Part shown: one piece after another, positions 7,534 to 14,726 of the stretch
How positions within the stretch are numbered: position 1 is the first letter of the stretch
How the letters are laid out: the number at the start of each line of letters is the position of its first letter
NCBI RefSeq assembly: GCF_003946265.1
Contig: NZ_RHNO01000003.1
Coordinates: 62,001-126,000, forward strand
Source of the DNA: Levilactobacillus yonginensis
GTDB lineage: Bacteria > Bacillota > Bacilli > Lactobacillales > Lactobacillaceae
Reading direction: 5' to 3'
Length of the DNA: 64,000 nucleotides
The notes under the pieces: generated by a model
Seen by the model: the letters and a program-made list of their open reading frames with translations, nothing else
Told to the model about the DNA's origin: nothing
Databases searched by the model: none
Made by a program: the position numbers and the translations under genes

Positions 7534-8124
7534 CTATGACTGGTCCTGACCTTGCTCATTTTGCCGAGCAATCCAGATGTGCCAACCAATCACTAAGACG
7601 CTGACATCCCCGAGAATCGTCCCCAACGCAATCAACCAGCTACCGGCTGAGGTGACCATCAGACTAGATGTCAGTGGGATTCGGGCTAATAGAGCTAGCA
7701 ACGTCGTAATCCACAGGCTCCCCAGAATCGCCGGGAACCAGGAATTAGCGTGCCGTCGCTGATGCCACCAAGTCAATCCAGTTACGATCACCGCAAATAA
7801 CAGTAGTGCGATACTCCCGCCAACACGGGTCAAGTAGACCAATCCCATAGCCGGGACGGTGCGGGCTGCAATCCACATTGCCACCAACAGGCCAATAATA
7901 ATGACCAACCAGCCAATGATACTGCCCCGGGCGGATGCGCGTTGCGTCAACCACAGGCCCAAGGCCATGGCAATCACGAACAGACCATACTGCACGGCCA
8001 CTAACAAGAGTTGAAACGGCACTGCTGGCAAAATCACACTCGGTAAAATGGTTCCTAACGTAAAAATCAACAGTGGCACCAAGAGATCCCAGCTCCACCA
8101 TTGGGGCTTCGTTTGTTTGGTCAC
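7534..8124 (-). CDS. Six-helix integral membrane protein, unknown
   Basis: 196 residues from GTG 8122-8124, preferred because GAAGGGAG lies about 9 bases upstream; the frame continues to a TTG with no ribosome site. Six hydrophobic segments are visible at roughly residues 18-37, 42-62, 70-90, 95-118, 130-148 and 158-182. The C-terminus is short and polar. No family motif is recognised. It is downstream of the fluC pair on the same strand with an 80-bp gap, so co-transcription is possible but unproven. Confidence 0.75.
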   Translation of the reverse strand: MTKQTKPQWWSWDLLVPLLIFTLGTILPSVILPAVPFQLLLVAVQYGLFVIAMALGLWLTQRASARGSIIGWLVIIIGLLVAMWIAARTVPAMGLVYLTRVGGSIALLLFAVIVTGLTWWHQRRHANSWFPAILGSLWITTLLALLARIPLTSSLMVTSAGSWLIALGTILGDVSVLVIGWHIWIARQNEQGQDQS

Positions 8125-8202
8125 AACGCTTGCTCCCTTCTTTTTCTTCAATGTGTTCAATGATAAAGAAGTTCCAGAGAAAATACCACTGATTTATCGT
8201 GA

Positions 8203-8562
8203 TCAGCCGTGGATAAGGCCCCACCAGAAGCCCGCCGCGGCCAATAGAACTCCGCCTAAGACACTCAACAGTATGTAACCCAGCACTGCGCCAAAACGCC
8301 GCTGATCGGCCAGCATCACAACTTCATGGCTAAAGGTCGAGAAAGTCGTGAATCCACCGAGAATTCCCGTCCCCAATAAAATGGCCAGAAGATTGCTAAC
8401 CTGCAAGCCGGTCAAACCACCTAATAGCAGGCATCCCACCCAGTTGATAGTTAGGGTGGCCACCGGCCAATGATTACCGGACCAGCGTTGGACCAGCCGA
8501 GTTGTCCCGTAGCGGCCCAGAGCACCGAGCATGGCACCTAACCCTGCCAGTGCCGCCATCAT
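8203..8562 (-). CDS. fluC2: Fluoride ion channel subunit FluC/CrcB
   Basis: 119 residues and four hydrophobic segments, the usual CrcB length. It exports fluoride by passive flow through a dual-topology dimer. Family signatures: GAMLGALGRYGTTRL near the N-terminus, the central NWVGCLLLGG, and GGFTTFSTFSHEV, which lines the pore and binds the bridging sodium. ATG 8560-8562 overlaps the TGA of the upstream fluC1 (four-base ATGA overlap). Gram-positive bacteria often carry two such genes, which may form a heterodimer. Confidence 0.95.
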   Translation of the reverse strand: MMAALAGLGAMLGALGRYGTTRLVQRWSGNHWPVATLTINWVGCLLLGGLTGLQVSNLLAILLGTGILGGFTTFSTFSHEVVMLADQRRFGAVLGYILLSVLGGVLLAAAGFWWGLIHG

Positions 8563-8951
8563 CCTTCAACCACCGGGAACGTCCCCCATTTACGGGCGCT
8601 CCACAGGCCGAGCCAGCTACAGAGCAAGCCACCCACCAACGTCACCGCCAAGTAACCCGCCGCGAGACCCCACCGTTGTTGCTGCAATAAGCGAACCACA
8701 TCGACACTGAACGTCGAGAACGTCGTGAAGGCACCGACACCGCCAACACCCAAACCAACGGTAATGGCACTCGGCCAGTGGGCCGTCACCCGTTTGGCAT
8801 GCGACAACCAGGCTAACCCGCCACTCCCTATCAAGTTGACCAAGACAGTGGCCCACGGAAATCCGGTAGGCGTCGGTATTCCCTGACCAATCAGGTATCG
8901 GCCACTGCCACCTAAGAACGCAAAAAATGCAATTGAAACAATGTTTGCCAA
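8559..8951 (-). CDS. fluC1: Fluoride ion channel subunit FluC/CrcB
   Basis: 130 residues. Starts at TTG 8949-8951, supported by AAGGAGG eight bases upstream. CrcB motifs: FLGGSGRYLIGQ, TVLVNLIGSGGLAWL and GAFTTFSTFSVDVV. It is first of the two overlapping channel genes. I looked in the 75-base leader for a fluoride (crcB) riboswitch and did not see one. The leader instead carries the terminator of the preceding csoR gene. Confidence 0.95.
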   Translation of the reverse strand: MANIVSIAFFAFLGGSGRYLIGQGIPTPTGFPWATVLVNLIGSGGLAWLSHAKRVTAHWPSAITVGLGVGGVGAFTTFSTFSVDVVRLLQQQRWGLAAGYLAVTLVGGLLCSWLGLWSARKWGTFPVVEG

Positions 8952-8987
8952 GCCGTTGGCCTCCTTGTAAATGCTTCGCCCATTATA

Positions 8988-9013
8988 GCAAAAAAGGCCG
9001 CCCCACGGCGACC
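8988..9013 (-). terminator. Rho-independent terminator of the trxA-csoR operon
   Basis: On the minus strand GGTCGCC pairs with GGCGGCC (one wobble) across a GTGG loop, followed by six T's. Confidence 0.85.
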
Positions 9014-9025
9014 CTCCTTCACGTT

Positions 9026-9289
9026 CTAATGCGTTTTAACCACGAGGTCTAAAGCATCTTGGAGCGCAGCCTGTTGATTATCACTGAGCTCTTCCTCAAC
9101 GATACACTGCTTAACATTCTCTGCAACGACCACACCCATCATGCGTTCCACCCCGGAACGAACGGCAGCCAATTGCGTCAGAATATCCTGACACTCCCGC
9201 CCCTCGTCGACCATCTTCAGAATACCCTGGAGTTGGCCATCGGCGCGCCGCAAGCGATTCTTCAATTGGTTAGAGGTTGTTTGTACCAT
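9026..9289 (-). CDS. CsoR/FrmR-family transcriptional repressor, CstR-like
   Basis: 87-residue all-helical DUF156 repressor. Two conserved cysteines are C33 (GRECQDIL) and C62 (VKQCIVEE). Copper-sensing CsoR has a His three residues before the second Cys; here that position is Asn (N58). A thiol-only Cys-Cys pair of this kind fits the persulfide/sulfur-sensing CstR branch better than copper sensing. Its ATG overlaps the trxA stop by one base (TAATG). An inverted repeat of the CsoR/CstR operator type lies upstream of trxA at 9654-9669, so autoregulation is likely. Partner choice (thioredoxin) also points to thiol chemistry. Confidence 0.9.
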   Translation of the reverse strand: MVQTTSNQLKNRLRRADGQLQGILKMVDEGRECQDILTQLAAVRSGVERMMGVVVAENVKQCIVEEELSDNQQAALQDALDLVVKTH

Positions 9290-9615
9290 TAGGCTTTCAC
9301 CTCAGTCAGCTTCTCATCGAGATATTTCTTTAAAGCGGCCTTAGGATGGAAACCCACCACTTTTTCAGTTGGCATACCATTCTTGAAGACGACCATGGAA
9401 GGAATACTCATGATTCCCAACGACTGAGCCAATTCCTGGTTCTGGTCGACATCCAAAGAAGCAAACTTGACCTGGTCACCATATTCCTGGTCTAAAGCTT
9501 CCAAGACCGGTGTCTGCATCTTACATGGACCACACCAATCGGCCCAAAAGTCGACAACGGTTACCGCGGTATCGTCACCCACGTGTTCAAAATCCTTACT
9601 CGTAATTGCTTGCAT
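9289..9615 (-). CDS. trxA: Thioredoxin
   Basis: 108 residues with the canonical active site W27-C28-G-P-C31, the cis-Pro segment MSIPSMVVFKNG and the FWADWC lead-in. It reduces protein disulfides in the cytosol using thioredoxin reductase. It is first in an operon with the CsoR/CstR-like repressor (one-base overlap), downstream of a palindromic operator. This linkage suggests a stress-induced thioredoxin and not the housekeeping copy. Start ATG 9613-9615 has a GGGGGA site about 7 bases upstream. Confidence 0.97.
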   Translation of the reverse strand: MQAITSKDFEHVGDDTAVTVVDFWADWCGPCKMQTPVLEALDQEYGDQVKFASLDVDQNQELAQSLGIMSIPSMVVFKNGMPTEKVVGFHPKAALKKYLDEKLTEVKA

Positions 9616-9653
9616 GAAAGAATCCCCCTTATGTTTTTATCAGTGTAGCCAGT

Positions 9654-9669
9654 ATACCCCAAGGGGTAT
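9654..9669 (-). promoter_or_regulatory. CsoR/CstR-type operator upstream of trxA
   Basis: Inverted repeat ATACCCC-AA-GGGGTAT, 7-bp perfect arms with a 2-bp centre. This is the form known for CsoR/CstR operators (ATACCCC..GGGGTAT). It lies about 40 bases before the trxA start, where it would overlap the promoter. Confidence 0.85.
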
Positions 9670-9797
9670 TAAAAAGCGAGACTTTTGTTTTCAGCCAACC
9701 TGCTAACCGAATTCGACGAACAGTTACGAGCAACCCGACCACAAAAAAACGAGGTGCGACCTTCGTCTCACCCCGTTTCCGGTTCATTGCGTTTCGT

Positions 9798-11204
9798 TTA
9801 ATTTTCAGGAAGTTCAGGGTCTGGATCTATGCCCGCGGTCAACCGTGGATTGTTATGCCCCCGCTTAGTTTCCTTCTCAACGGCTTGTTGGGCCACAATG
9901 TTAAGGAAGTTAAACGGATCATCAAAGTTCGGATTGAACAGCATGTCCACAAAGGCCAAGTCATCAATCGTGTTCCGATTTTGGATCGCGATTGAAATAG
10001 CGTTGGCTGATTGCGCAACTTCATGCTTACTGAGGAGCTGAGCCCCCAGAATCCGACGATTCTTCCGATTGTAGACCAAGTTGATGGTCAAGTCATCGGT
10101 AGATGGCATGTAGCTTGGCCGCCAAGTCCCTTGGAAGGTGACCTGATCAGCGTCAAAGCCAGCTGCCAGTGCATGGTCGATGGTCAACCCCGTTGAGGCC
10201 AACGTCCGTCCGAAGATCTGCATTGCTGAAGTGGCTTGCGTCCCCATGTATTTCTGAATGTTACCAAAGACGTTGATACCAGCCAGCATCCCTTGCCGAA
10301 CCGCGTTAGTAGCCAATGGTGTGTACGCTGGCTTACCCGTTGGGTTGAAGTTAACGACACTGGCGTCCCCGCAAGCAAAGATGTCTGGGTTAGACGTCTG
10401 AACGTAGTCGTTGATGATGATGGCACCGTGCTTGTCCATATCCACTTGGCCCCGTAAGAGCTCAGTGTTCGGAACAAATCCGGTACATACAACGGCTAAG
10501 TCAGCCGTGTACTCACCGTTCGTCGTTTCAATGACTAATTCGCCATCGTCATTTCCAGTGAAGGACGTTACCCGCCGGTTCAACAGCACTTCTACGCCGT
10601 TATCCTGCAGTAAATGAACGATGTGATCAGACAATTCGCTATCAACATAATGGTTCAAAATGATGTCCCGTGATTGAATCAGTTGAACATCATGACCGGT
10701 CCGAGCATAACTTTCAGCCAGTTCCGTACCAATATAACCAGCACCAATGATGGCAATTCGCTTGTTACCTTTAGCTGCGGCATCAATTGCCACGGCTTGT
10801 TCGTAGTTCTTGCAAAGCATAACCTTATCTTCATCAATCCCAAAGATTGGTGGCACGGTCACAGTGGAGCCAGTTGCCATAATTAATTTATCGTAAGTAT
10901 CAGTGGTCAAGTCGCCAGAATCCATATCAACGACATCGAGTGACTTATTTTCTGAATCGATCTTAACGACGTTGTGCCGCGTTAAAACCTTATCACCCGC
11001 TTCCGCTAGTTGTTCTGGTGAAGAATAAAACATGTCCTCCAAGTGCTTGACTTGTCCGTCTAAGAACAGAGAAATACCACAAGACAAGAACGAAACGTTC
11101 GTGTGTCGTTCGTAAATGGTCACATCTGTATCTGGATGGTCACGCAAAATTTGTAGCGCGGCGTTAGTGCCAGCGTGTGTACTCCCAACAATGATGACTT
11201 TCAT
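9798..11204 (-). CDS. FAD-dependent NADH oxidase / CoA-disulfide reductase family
   Basis: 468 residues from ATG 11202-11204, with GGAGG eight bases upstream. Two Rossmann motifs: VIIVGSTHAGTNAAL at the N-terminus for FAD and IAIIGAGYIGTELAE near residue 155 for NADH. The redox Cys lies in VSFLSCGISLFLDG (about residue 42). The FAD-closing motif NPDIFACGDASVV and a C-terminal dimerisation domain follow. The architecture fits the water-forming NADH oxidases common in lactobacilli, which remove oxygen and regenerate NAD+. CoA-disulfide reductase activity cannot be excluded. The Asp/Glu/Pro-rich tail is a little longer than usual. Monocistronic with a long upstream spacer. Confidence 0.88.
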   Translation of the reverse strand: MKVIIVGSTHAGTNAALQILRDHPDTDVTIYERHTNVSFLSCGISLFLDGQVKHLEDMFYSSPEQLAEAGDKVLTRHNVVKIDSENKSLDVVDMDSGDLTTDTYDKLIMATGSTVTVPPIFGIDEDKVMLCKNYEQAVAIDAAAKGNKRIAIIGAGYIGTELAESYARTGHDVQLIQSRDIILNHYVDSELSDHIVHLLQDNGVEVLLNRRVTSFTGNDDGELVIETTNGEYTADLAVVCTGFVPNTELLRGQVDMDKHGAIIINDYVQTSNPDIFACGDASVVNFNPTGKPAYTPLATNAVRQGMLAGINVFGNIQKYMGTQATSAMQIFGRTLASTGLTIDHALAAGFDADQVTFQGTWRPSYMPSTDDLTINLVYNRKNRRILGAQLLSKHEVAQSANAISIAIQNRNTIDDLAFVDMLFNPNFDDPFNFLNIVAQQAVEKETKRGHNNPRLTAGIDPDPELPEN

Positions 11205-11660
11205 GTTTACCCTCCTACGTGAAAAACGATTCTGCATTAAGTCTACTTGAAAGTTAGCGAAAGATAAATGACTTCGTCTTGGAAAAACGATGATTTAGCC
11301 CCAAAACCTCACACATCGTCAAGATTGACGGAATTATGTGCTTTTTGCACACTTATTTCCCGCTAAAATTCACATAATCGTTACATAAATGATTGCTTAA
11401 ACAACCGTCATAATCACGTTGAGAGCATTTCCTGACTTTTTTAAAATCTGCTTAGTTTGTTCAGTTACTCAGCTAATGTCGACACCATAATCCGTATACT
11501 CCGATGAAAGACTAACGGTTAATCGGCAACGGGTTAAACTGTCAGAAAGTCCGCTACCATTAGGAATACCGGGGGATTAGGCTTTTCCCTATCACCTGCT
11601 AACCTAATTGGGACAGTCAGCTTACTTAAGGTAGGTGGTCACTAGCCACTTTTTAGAAAT
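11205..11660. other. Long non-coding spacer upstream of the NADH oxidase gene
   Basis: It holds the nox promoter region and no open frame that looks real. Some short dyads are present, but none matches an operator I recognise. The adjacent 11674-11857 stretch carries a candidate small RNA. Confidence 0.4.
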
Positions 11661-11673
11661 AGTCACATTTTGG

Positions 11674-11702
11674 TTGCAGTGTTTTTCAGAACTGACTATG
11701 AT
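11674..11702 (+). promoter_or_regulatory. Promoter of candidate small RNA 1
   Basis: TTGCAG, 17-base spacer, TATGAT. The predicted start is near 11708. No open reading frame with a ribosome site follows before the terminator. Confidence 0.7.
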
Positions 11703-11707
11703 AGCGA

Positions 11708-11857
11708 TAGTTAGTTCGTGATACGTTCTGACCTTAAGCACTGTGATAGATGATAGGAATCACTGTCTATAGATGCACTCCCCCCAAAACAAGTGATTTA
11801 TTAACAGATTCCTAATATTGGCCCTAAGTAATCCGCATGTTACTTAGGGTTTTTTTG
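11708..11857 (+). ncRNA. Candidate trans-acting small RNA 1 (C-rich loop)
   Basis: About 150 nt with its own promoter and a strong terminator. TAGGAATC (11754-11761) pairs perfectly with GATTCCTA (11807-11814). Between them lies an unpaired GCACTCCCCCCAAAAC. C-rich loops of this kind are how Gram-positive small RNAs such as RsaE/RoxS engage G-rich ribosome sites. A sister with the same layout lies at 13103-13243. The loop has 12 contiguous complementary bases in the ndh leader (22596-22607). No coding potential with a plausible ribosome site was found. Existence and targets are inferred. Confidence 0.6.
11822..11857 (+). terminator. Terminator of small RNA 1
   Basis: CCCTAAGTAA and TTACTTAGGG (10-bp perfect arms), then seven T's on the plus strand only. 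The minus strand has no T-run after the stem, so this does not belong to dedA. Confidence 0.88.
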
Positions 11858-11867
11858 TTGCCTAATT

Positions 11868-12506
11868 TTAAGCGCGGTGGGTCCGCAAATAGTGCCAGCC
11901 TTGCCGAACTAAGAACGGAACTGCCAGTAGAATTAGGAATAACCAGGTGAAGTTTTGTTGAATGAAGGGCGTATTGCCAAAGAAGTAGCCGACCGCCGAA
12001 CAGCTAAAGACCCAGATGAAGCTGCCGGCCAAATTCAGGGCCCGAAATTGTCGCCAATTCATGTCGGTCGTCCCAGCAATAATCGGAACAAACAGGCCGA
12101 CAAACGGAATAAACCGGCCAATCAATAACGTTTGATCTTGATTACGGTTAAAAACTGCCGTGGCCTGGGCAACTTTTTGTTCGGGTAGCTTGCTGATCAG
12201 ATGCTCCTGTAGGTCACCCCACCGCAGCGTCGTTAGATACTTGACCGCGGACCCGGCTGTGGCTGCCAAGGTAAACATCAAAACGAGCCACCAGATGTTA
12301 AGCTGTGATTGGGGACTCGCCGCAATCGAACCAACCATGAATAAGAGCGACTGCCCAGGGATAAATGAAAAAATCAACATCCCCGACTCCAGGAAAATCA
12401 AAAAGAAGAGCACCGGGTAGATACCAGTCCCCAATTGATTCGTTAATGGAACTAACACGGTTAAGGGATGCCAGATCACATCCCAAATCATTGTTACCAA
12501 ACTCAT
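11868..12506 (-). CDS. DedA family membrane protein
   Basis: 212 residues, typical DedA size. The family is linked to lipid-carrier (undecaprenyl phosphate) recycling and membrane homeostasis. Two re-entrant/helix motifs are seen: FLESGMLIFSFIPGQSLLFMVG and GRFIPFVGLFVPIIAGTTDMNWRQF, the latter with the conserved Arg and the Gly-x-Phe-x-Pro pattern. Four to five hydrophobic segments are visible. Start ATG 12504-12506 follows AGGGGGA, a ribosome site complementary to the C-rich loops of the flanking small-RNA candidates. It stands alone between the two. Confidence 0.93.
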   Translation of the reverse strand: MSLVTMIWDVIWHPLTVLVPLTNQLGTGIYPVLFFLIFLESGMLIFSFIPGQSLLFMVGSIAASPQSQLNIWWLVLMFTLAATAGSAVKYLTTLRWGDLQEHLISKLPEQKVAQATAVFNRNQDQTLLIGRFIPFVGLFVPIIAGTTDMNWRQFRALNLAGSFIWVFSCSAVGYFFGNTPFIQQNFTWLFLILLAVPFLVRQGWHYLRTHRA

Positions 12507-13000
12507 ACGGTCCCCCTAACTGCGTCCCATTTTGTGAGACGCATTTTTCTTGAATGTCTTCAATTATACGCTGACTTCGTGAAATACATAGGTTGCTGTC
12601 TCCCAATCTAAATCTAAGACTCTAATTTTCTCGAACATTGCTGGTGACTATCAGCGTGGCAAACACCCACCAAGCCTGAACTTTGCCATTATTATCCTAT
12701 AAACGATTAACGGGTACTTAGCCACATATTCATGGGAAATATTGGCCATTCCCCTCCTACTCCTACCGACCAAAATAACATGTTAACTACCGGCCACTGT
12801 TTCATTCACCAACTAGCCACTCAGCCAGAAGTGTCGCCACCGGCCGGCTTTACGTCCTGAATCTCTAAACGTAAACCTTGCATCCCACAGCAATCGCCCA
12901 GCCAATCCGTTAGAAACACTGATGTCATCGGGTTCGCAGGTTAGTCAGTTGCTTTTAACACTGTCCGTTTTGTCGATTAGCCACCGGATATTTCAAGTAA
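12507..13000. other. Long non-coding spacer upstream of dedA
   Basis: About 490 bases with no credible gene. A hairpin TGCGTC/GACGCA lies at 12521-12543 in the dedA leader. The remainder shows nothing I can name. Confidence 0.4.
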
Positions 13001-13031
13001 AAAGCCGTTGACGATACTCATCGTCAGCGAC
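12998..13031 (-). terminator. Minus-strand terminator, probably of degV
   Basis: On the minus strand GCTGACGAT pairs with ATCGTCAAC (one wobble) over a 4-nt loop and runs into TTTTT. The nearest minus-strand gene upstream is degV, so the degV message would read antisense through small RNA 2. Confidence 0.7.
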
Positions 13032-13067
13032 CTTTGGTGTTATTAGTAAATTTATGAAACCAATCAA

Positions 13068-13096
13068 TTGCACCTAATCAGGCTAGGGGTTACACT
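13068..13096 (+). promoter_or_regulatory. Promoter of candidate small RNA 2
   Basis: TTGCAC, 17-base spacer, TACACT; the same architecture as the promoter at 11674-11702. Confidence 0.65.
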
Positions 13097-13102
13097 ACAA
13101 GC

Positions 13103-13243
13103 AAGTTAGTAACAACGAGTGTTACTGACGAGGTTGTACCAAATTCTTAATACTCTTTTACGAGCAGCACTTAGCACTCCCCCAAAGTTTCTATATTCTG
13201 CTCGTATCCCCCCTCAAGCCACGACGTGAATCGTGGCTTTTTT
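13103..13243 (+). ncRNA. Candidate trans-acting small RNA 2 (C-rich loop)
   Basis: About 140 nt. ACGAGCAG (13160-13167) pairs perfectly with CTGCTCGT (13198-13205) and encloses GCACTCCCCCAAAG. A second C-run (ATCCCCCCTC) sits between this stem and the terminator. The layout (TTGCA promoter, GTTAGT near the 5' end, C-rich loop, terminator) mirrors small RNA 1, suggesting a duplicated regulator family. It is antisense to the likely degV 3' region. No plausible ORF. Confidence 0.6.
13216..13243 (+). terminator. Terminator of small RNA 2
   Basis: GCCACGA and TCGTGGC, 7-bp arms, followed by six T's on the plus strand. Confidence 0.85.
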
Positions 13244-13250
13244 GTTGGCA

Positions 13251-14105
13251 TCAATCCAGAACTTGTACGCCGACACCAATCAAACCTGGTCCCGTATGGA
13301 CGCCTAAGGCCGGTGACACGTCACCAGCATACCATTGTTCCACGTTAGGATGAGCTTCCTTCAGTTTGGTCAGTACCCGCTCTCTGAGGTCGGGATTGGC
13401 CCCGTCACACACGGCAATGTTGACGCGCTTCGCGTCGCCCACAGCATCACTGACGAGCGCTAGCAATTTGGCCAGCGTCTTCTTCTCGCCACGAACCTTG
13501 GCGATTGGGTAATAGATACCTTCACTGTCGCACGAAATAATTGGTTTGACGTTTAACAGGGTCCCAGCCATGCCGGCCACCTTGCCAATCCGACCGCCAG
13601 CCTGGAGATACTTTAGCGATGGCACGTAAAAGAAGACCTTGGTCTGCTGGGTAACGCGTTCCACCTCAGCAATGATCTGATCAAAGGTCAACCCCTGTGA
13701 ACGCAATCTAGAGGCGTAAATAGCCGCAAAACCACTTCCAATACCAACGCTACAGGTATTGATCACATGGACCTTCAGCGGCGAATCTTGGGCTAATAGC
13801 TGGGTCTCCTGAAAGGTCCCGGACAAAGCTGCGGAAATCGTCACGGCAATGACGTGGGTGTAACCCGAAGCTTGAATCCGTTCCAAAGCTTCGACAATAC
13901 GTTTACCCGTGGGACTGGCCGTTGAGGCCTTCTCAGTAGCCTGGCGACGATAAAATTCTGTTGGCGTAATGGTCAACCGGTCTTCGTAGACGTGATCCCG
14001 AAAAATCACGTTCATGGGCATCAGTGCCATATCCGCTGCCTCCAGAACGGCGGTCGGAACGTCAGAACATGAGTCCACTAAAATGGCAATCTTTTCTGGT
14101 TGCAT
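13251..14105 (-). CDS. DegV family fatty-acid-binding protein
   Basis: 284 residues with the two-domain DegV fold: KIAILVDSCSDVPTAVLE at the N-terminus, the FYRRQ segment, the fatty-acid head-group motif SPTGKRI, TISAALSGTFQ and SVGIGSGFAA, and the C-terminal GDVSPALGVHTGPGLIGVGVQ. DegV/FakB proteins present acyl chains to a fatty-acid kinase for phospholipid synthesis. No kinase gene is adjacent. Start ATG 14103-14105 follows GAGG. The message seems to continue to the terminator at 12998-13031. Confidence 0.93.
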   Translation of the reverse strand: MQPEKIAILVDSCSDVPTAVLEAADMALMPMNVIFRDHVYEDRLTITPTEFYRRQATEKASTASPTGKRIVEALERIQASGYTHVIAVTISAALSGTFQETQLLAQDSPLKVHVINTCSVGIGSGFAAIYASRLRSQGLTFDQIIAEVERVTQQTKVFFYVPSLKYLQAGGRIGKVAGMAGTLLNVKPIISCDSEGIYYPIAKVRGEKKTLAKLLALVSDAVGDAKRVNIAVCDGANPDLRERVLTKLKEAHPNVEQWYAGDVSPALGVHTGPGLIGVGVQVLD

Positions 14106-14540
14106 GGGGGTTACCTCGTTTCTCCTAGTATCGTGCTCTCATAATAAATGTCATTATAACGCAATCATCTAGTTTTGAAAACTAGATGTGATATTGTTTG
14201 TAACTTACCACGTCGTAACAGTGGTGTCTAGCTTGCTTTTTAAGCCTTACTGACGCCACTCTTAACGGCTATTACTAATGACGCCCGGTTACGATTAAAA
14301 AAATTTTTTGAGCGAGTTAATTAACGTGACACTAATAGTTAAATTAGCTTACCTCCCCGAAAAAATAGCAGTCATTAATGACCTGTTTTTTGTATGAGAC
14401 TTCACACACTTTGCTGGGACAACCATGAAAACGGCACCAGTCTAAAACTTCAGTTAACACTGCTACCAGTAGGCCTTAGCAAATAAATCGTTACTTGAAT
14501 ATAAAATCTTTTTTGGCTCACCAAAATTAATTCCCGTCAT
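14106..14540. other. Non-coding spacer between degV and mntH
   Basis: About 430 bases, AT-rich. A small dyad CAGTCATTAATGACCTG at 14369-14385 is followed by T's, possibly a weak plus-strand terminator. No gene or known riboswitch is recognised. Confidence 0.35.
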
Positions 14541-14542
14541 GG

Positions 14543-14570
14543 TTGACATTACGGCCAAATAGCCTATACT
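14543..14570 (+). promoter_or_regulatory. mntH promoter
   Basis: TTGACA, 16-base spacer, TATACT, about 155 bases before the mntH start. The intervening leader has no ORF. I could not assign an MntR site or manganese riboswitch. Confidence 0.65.
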
Positions 14571-14726
14571 TACGGGTGGAATTAAAGCGCGTCATTAGAG
14601 TTAGTTTCGTTAATTTTGCCATTATTCGCACCATTTACGCCACGCTGACGCTGACTCGCGTTTACCAGGAAAGGCAGAAGTCAATCGACTACCTGAATTT
14701 CTAAGCCAATAGAAAAGAGGGATTTT

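Noticed and set aside
8952-9025. Fluoride riboswitch before the fluC pair
   Set aside because: The short leader is taken up by the csoR terminator, and the conserved crcB RNA elements are not present.
11748-11814. Short peptide frame inside small RNA 1 (21 codons)
   Set aside because: No ribosome site precedes its ATG and the peptide has no toxin-like or signal features.
14570-14726. Manganese riboswitch in the mntH leader
   Set aside because: I compared it by eye with the yybP-ykoY pattern and found no match; the leader is unassigned.
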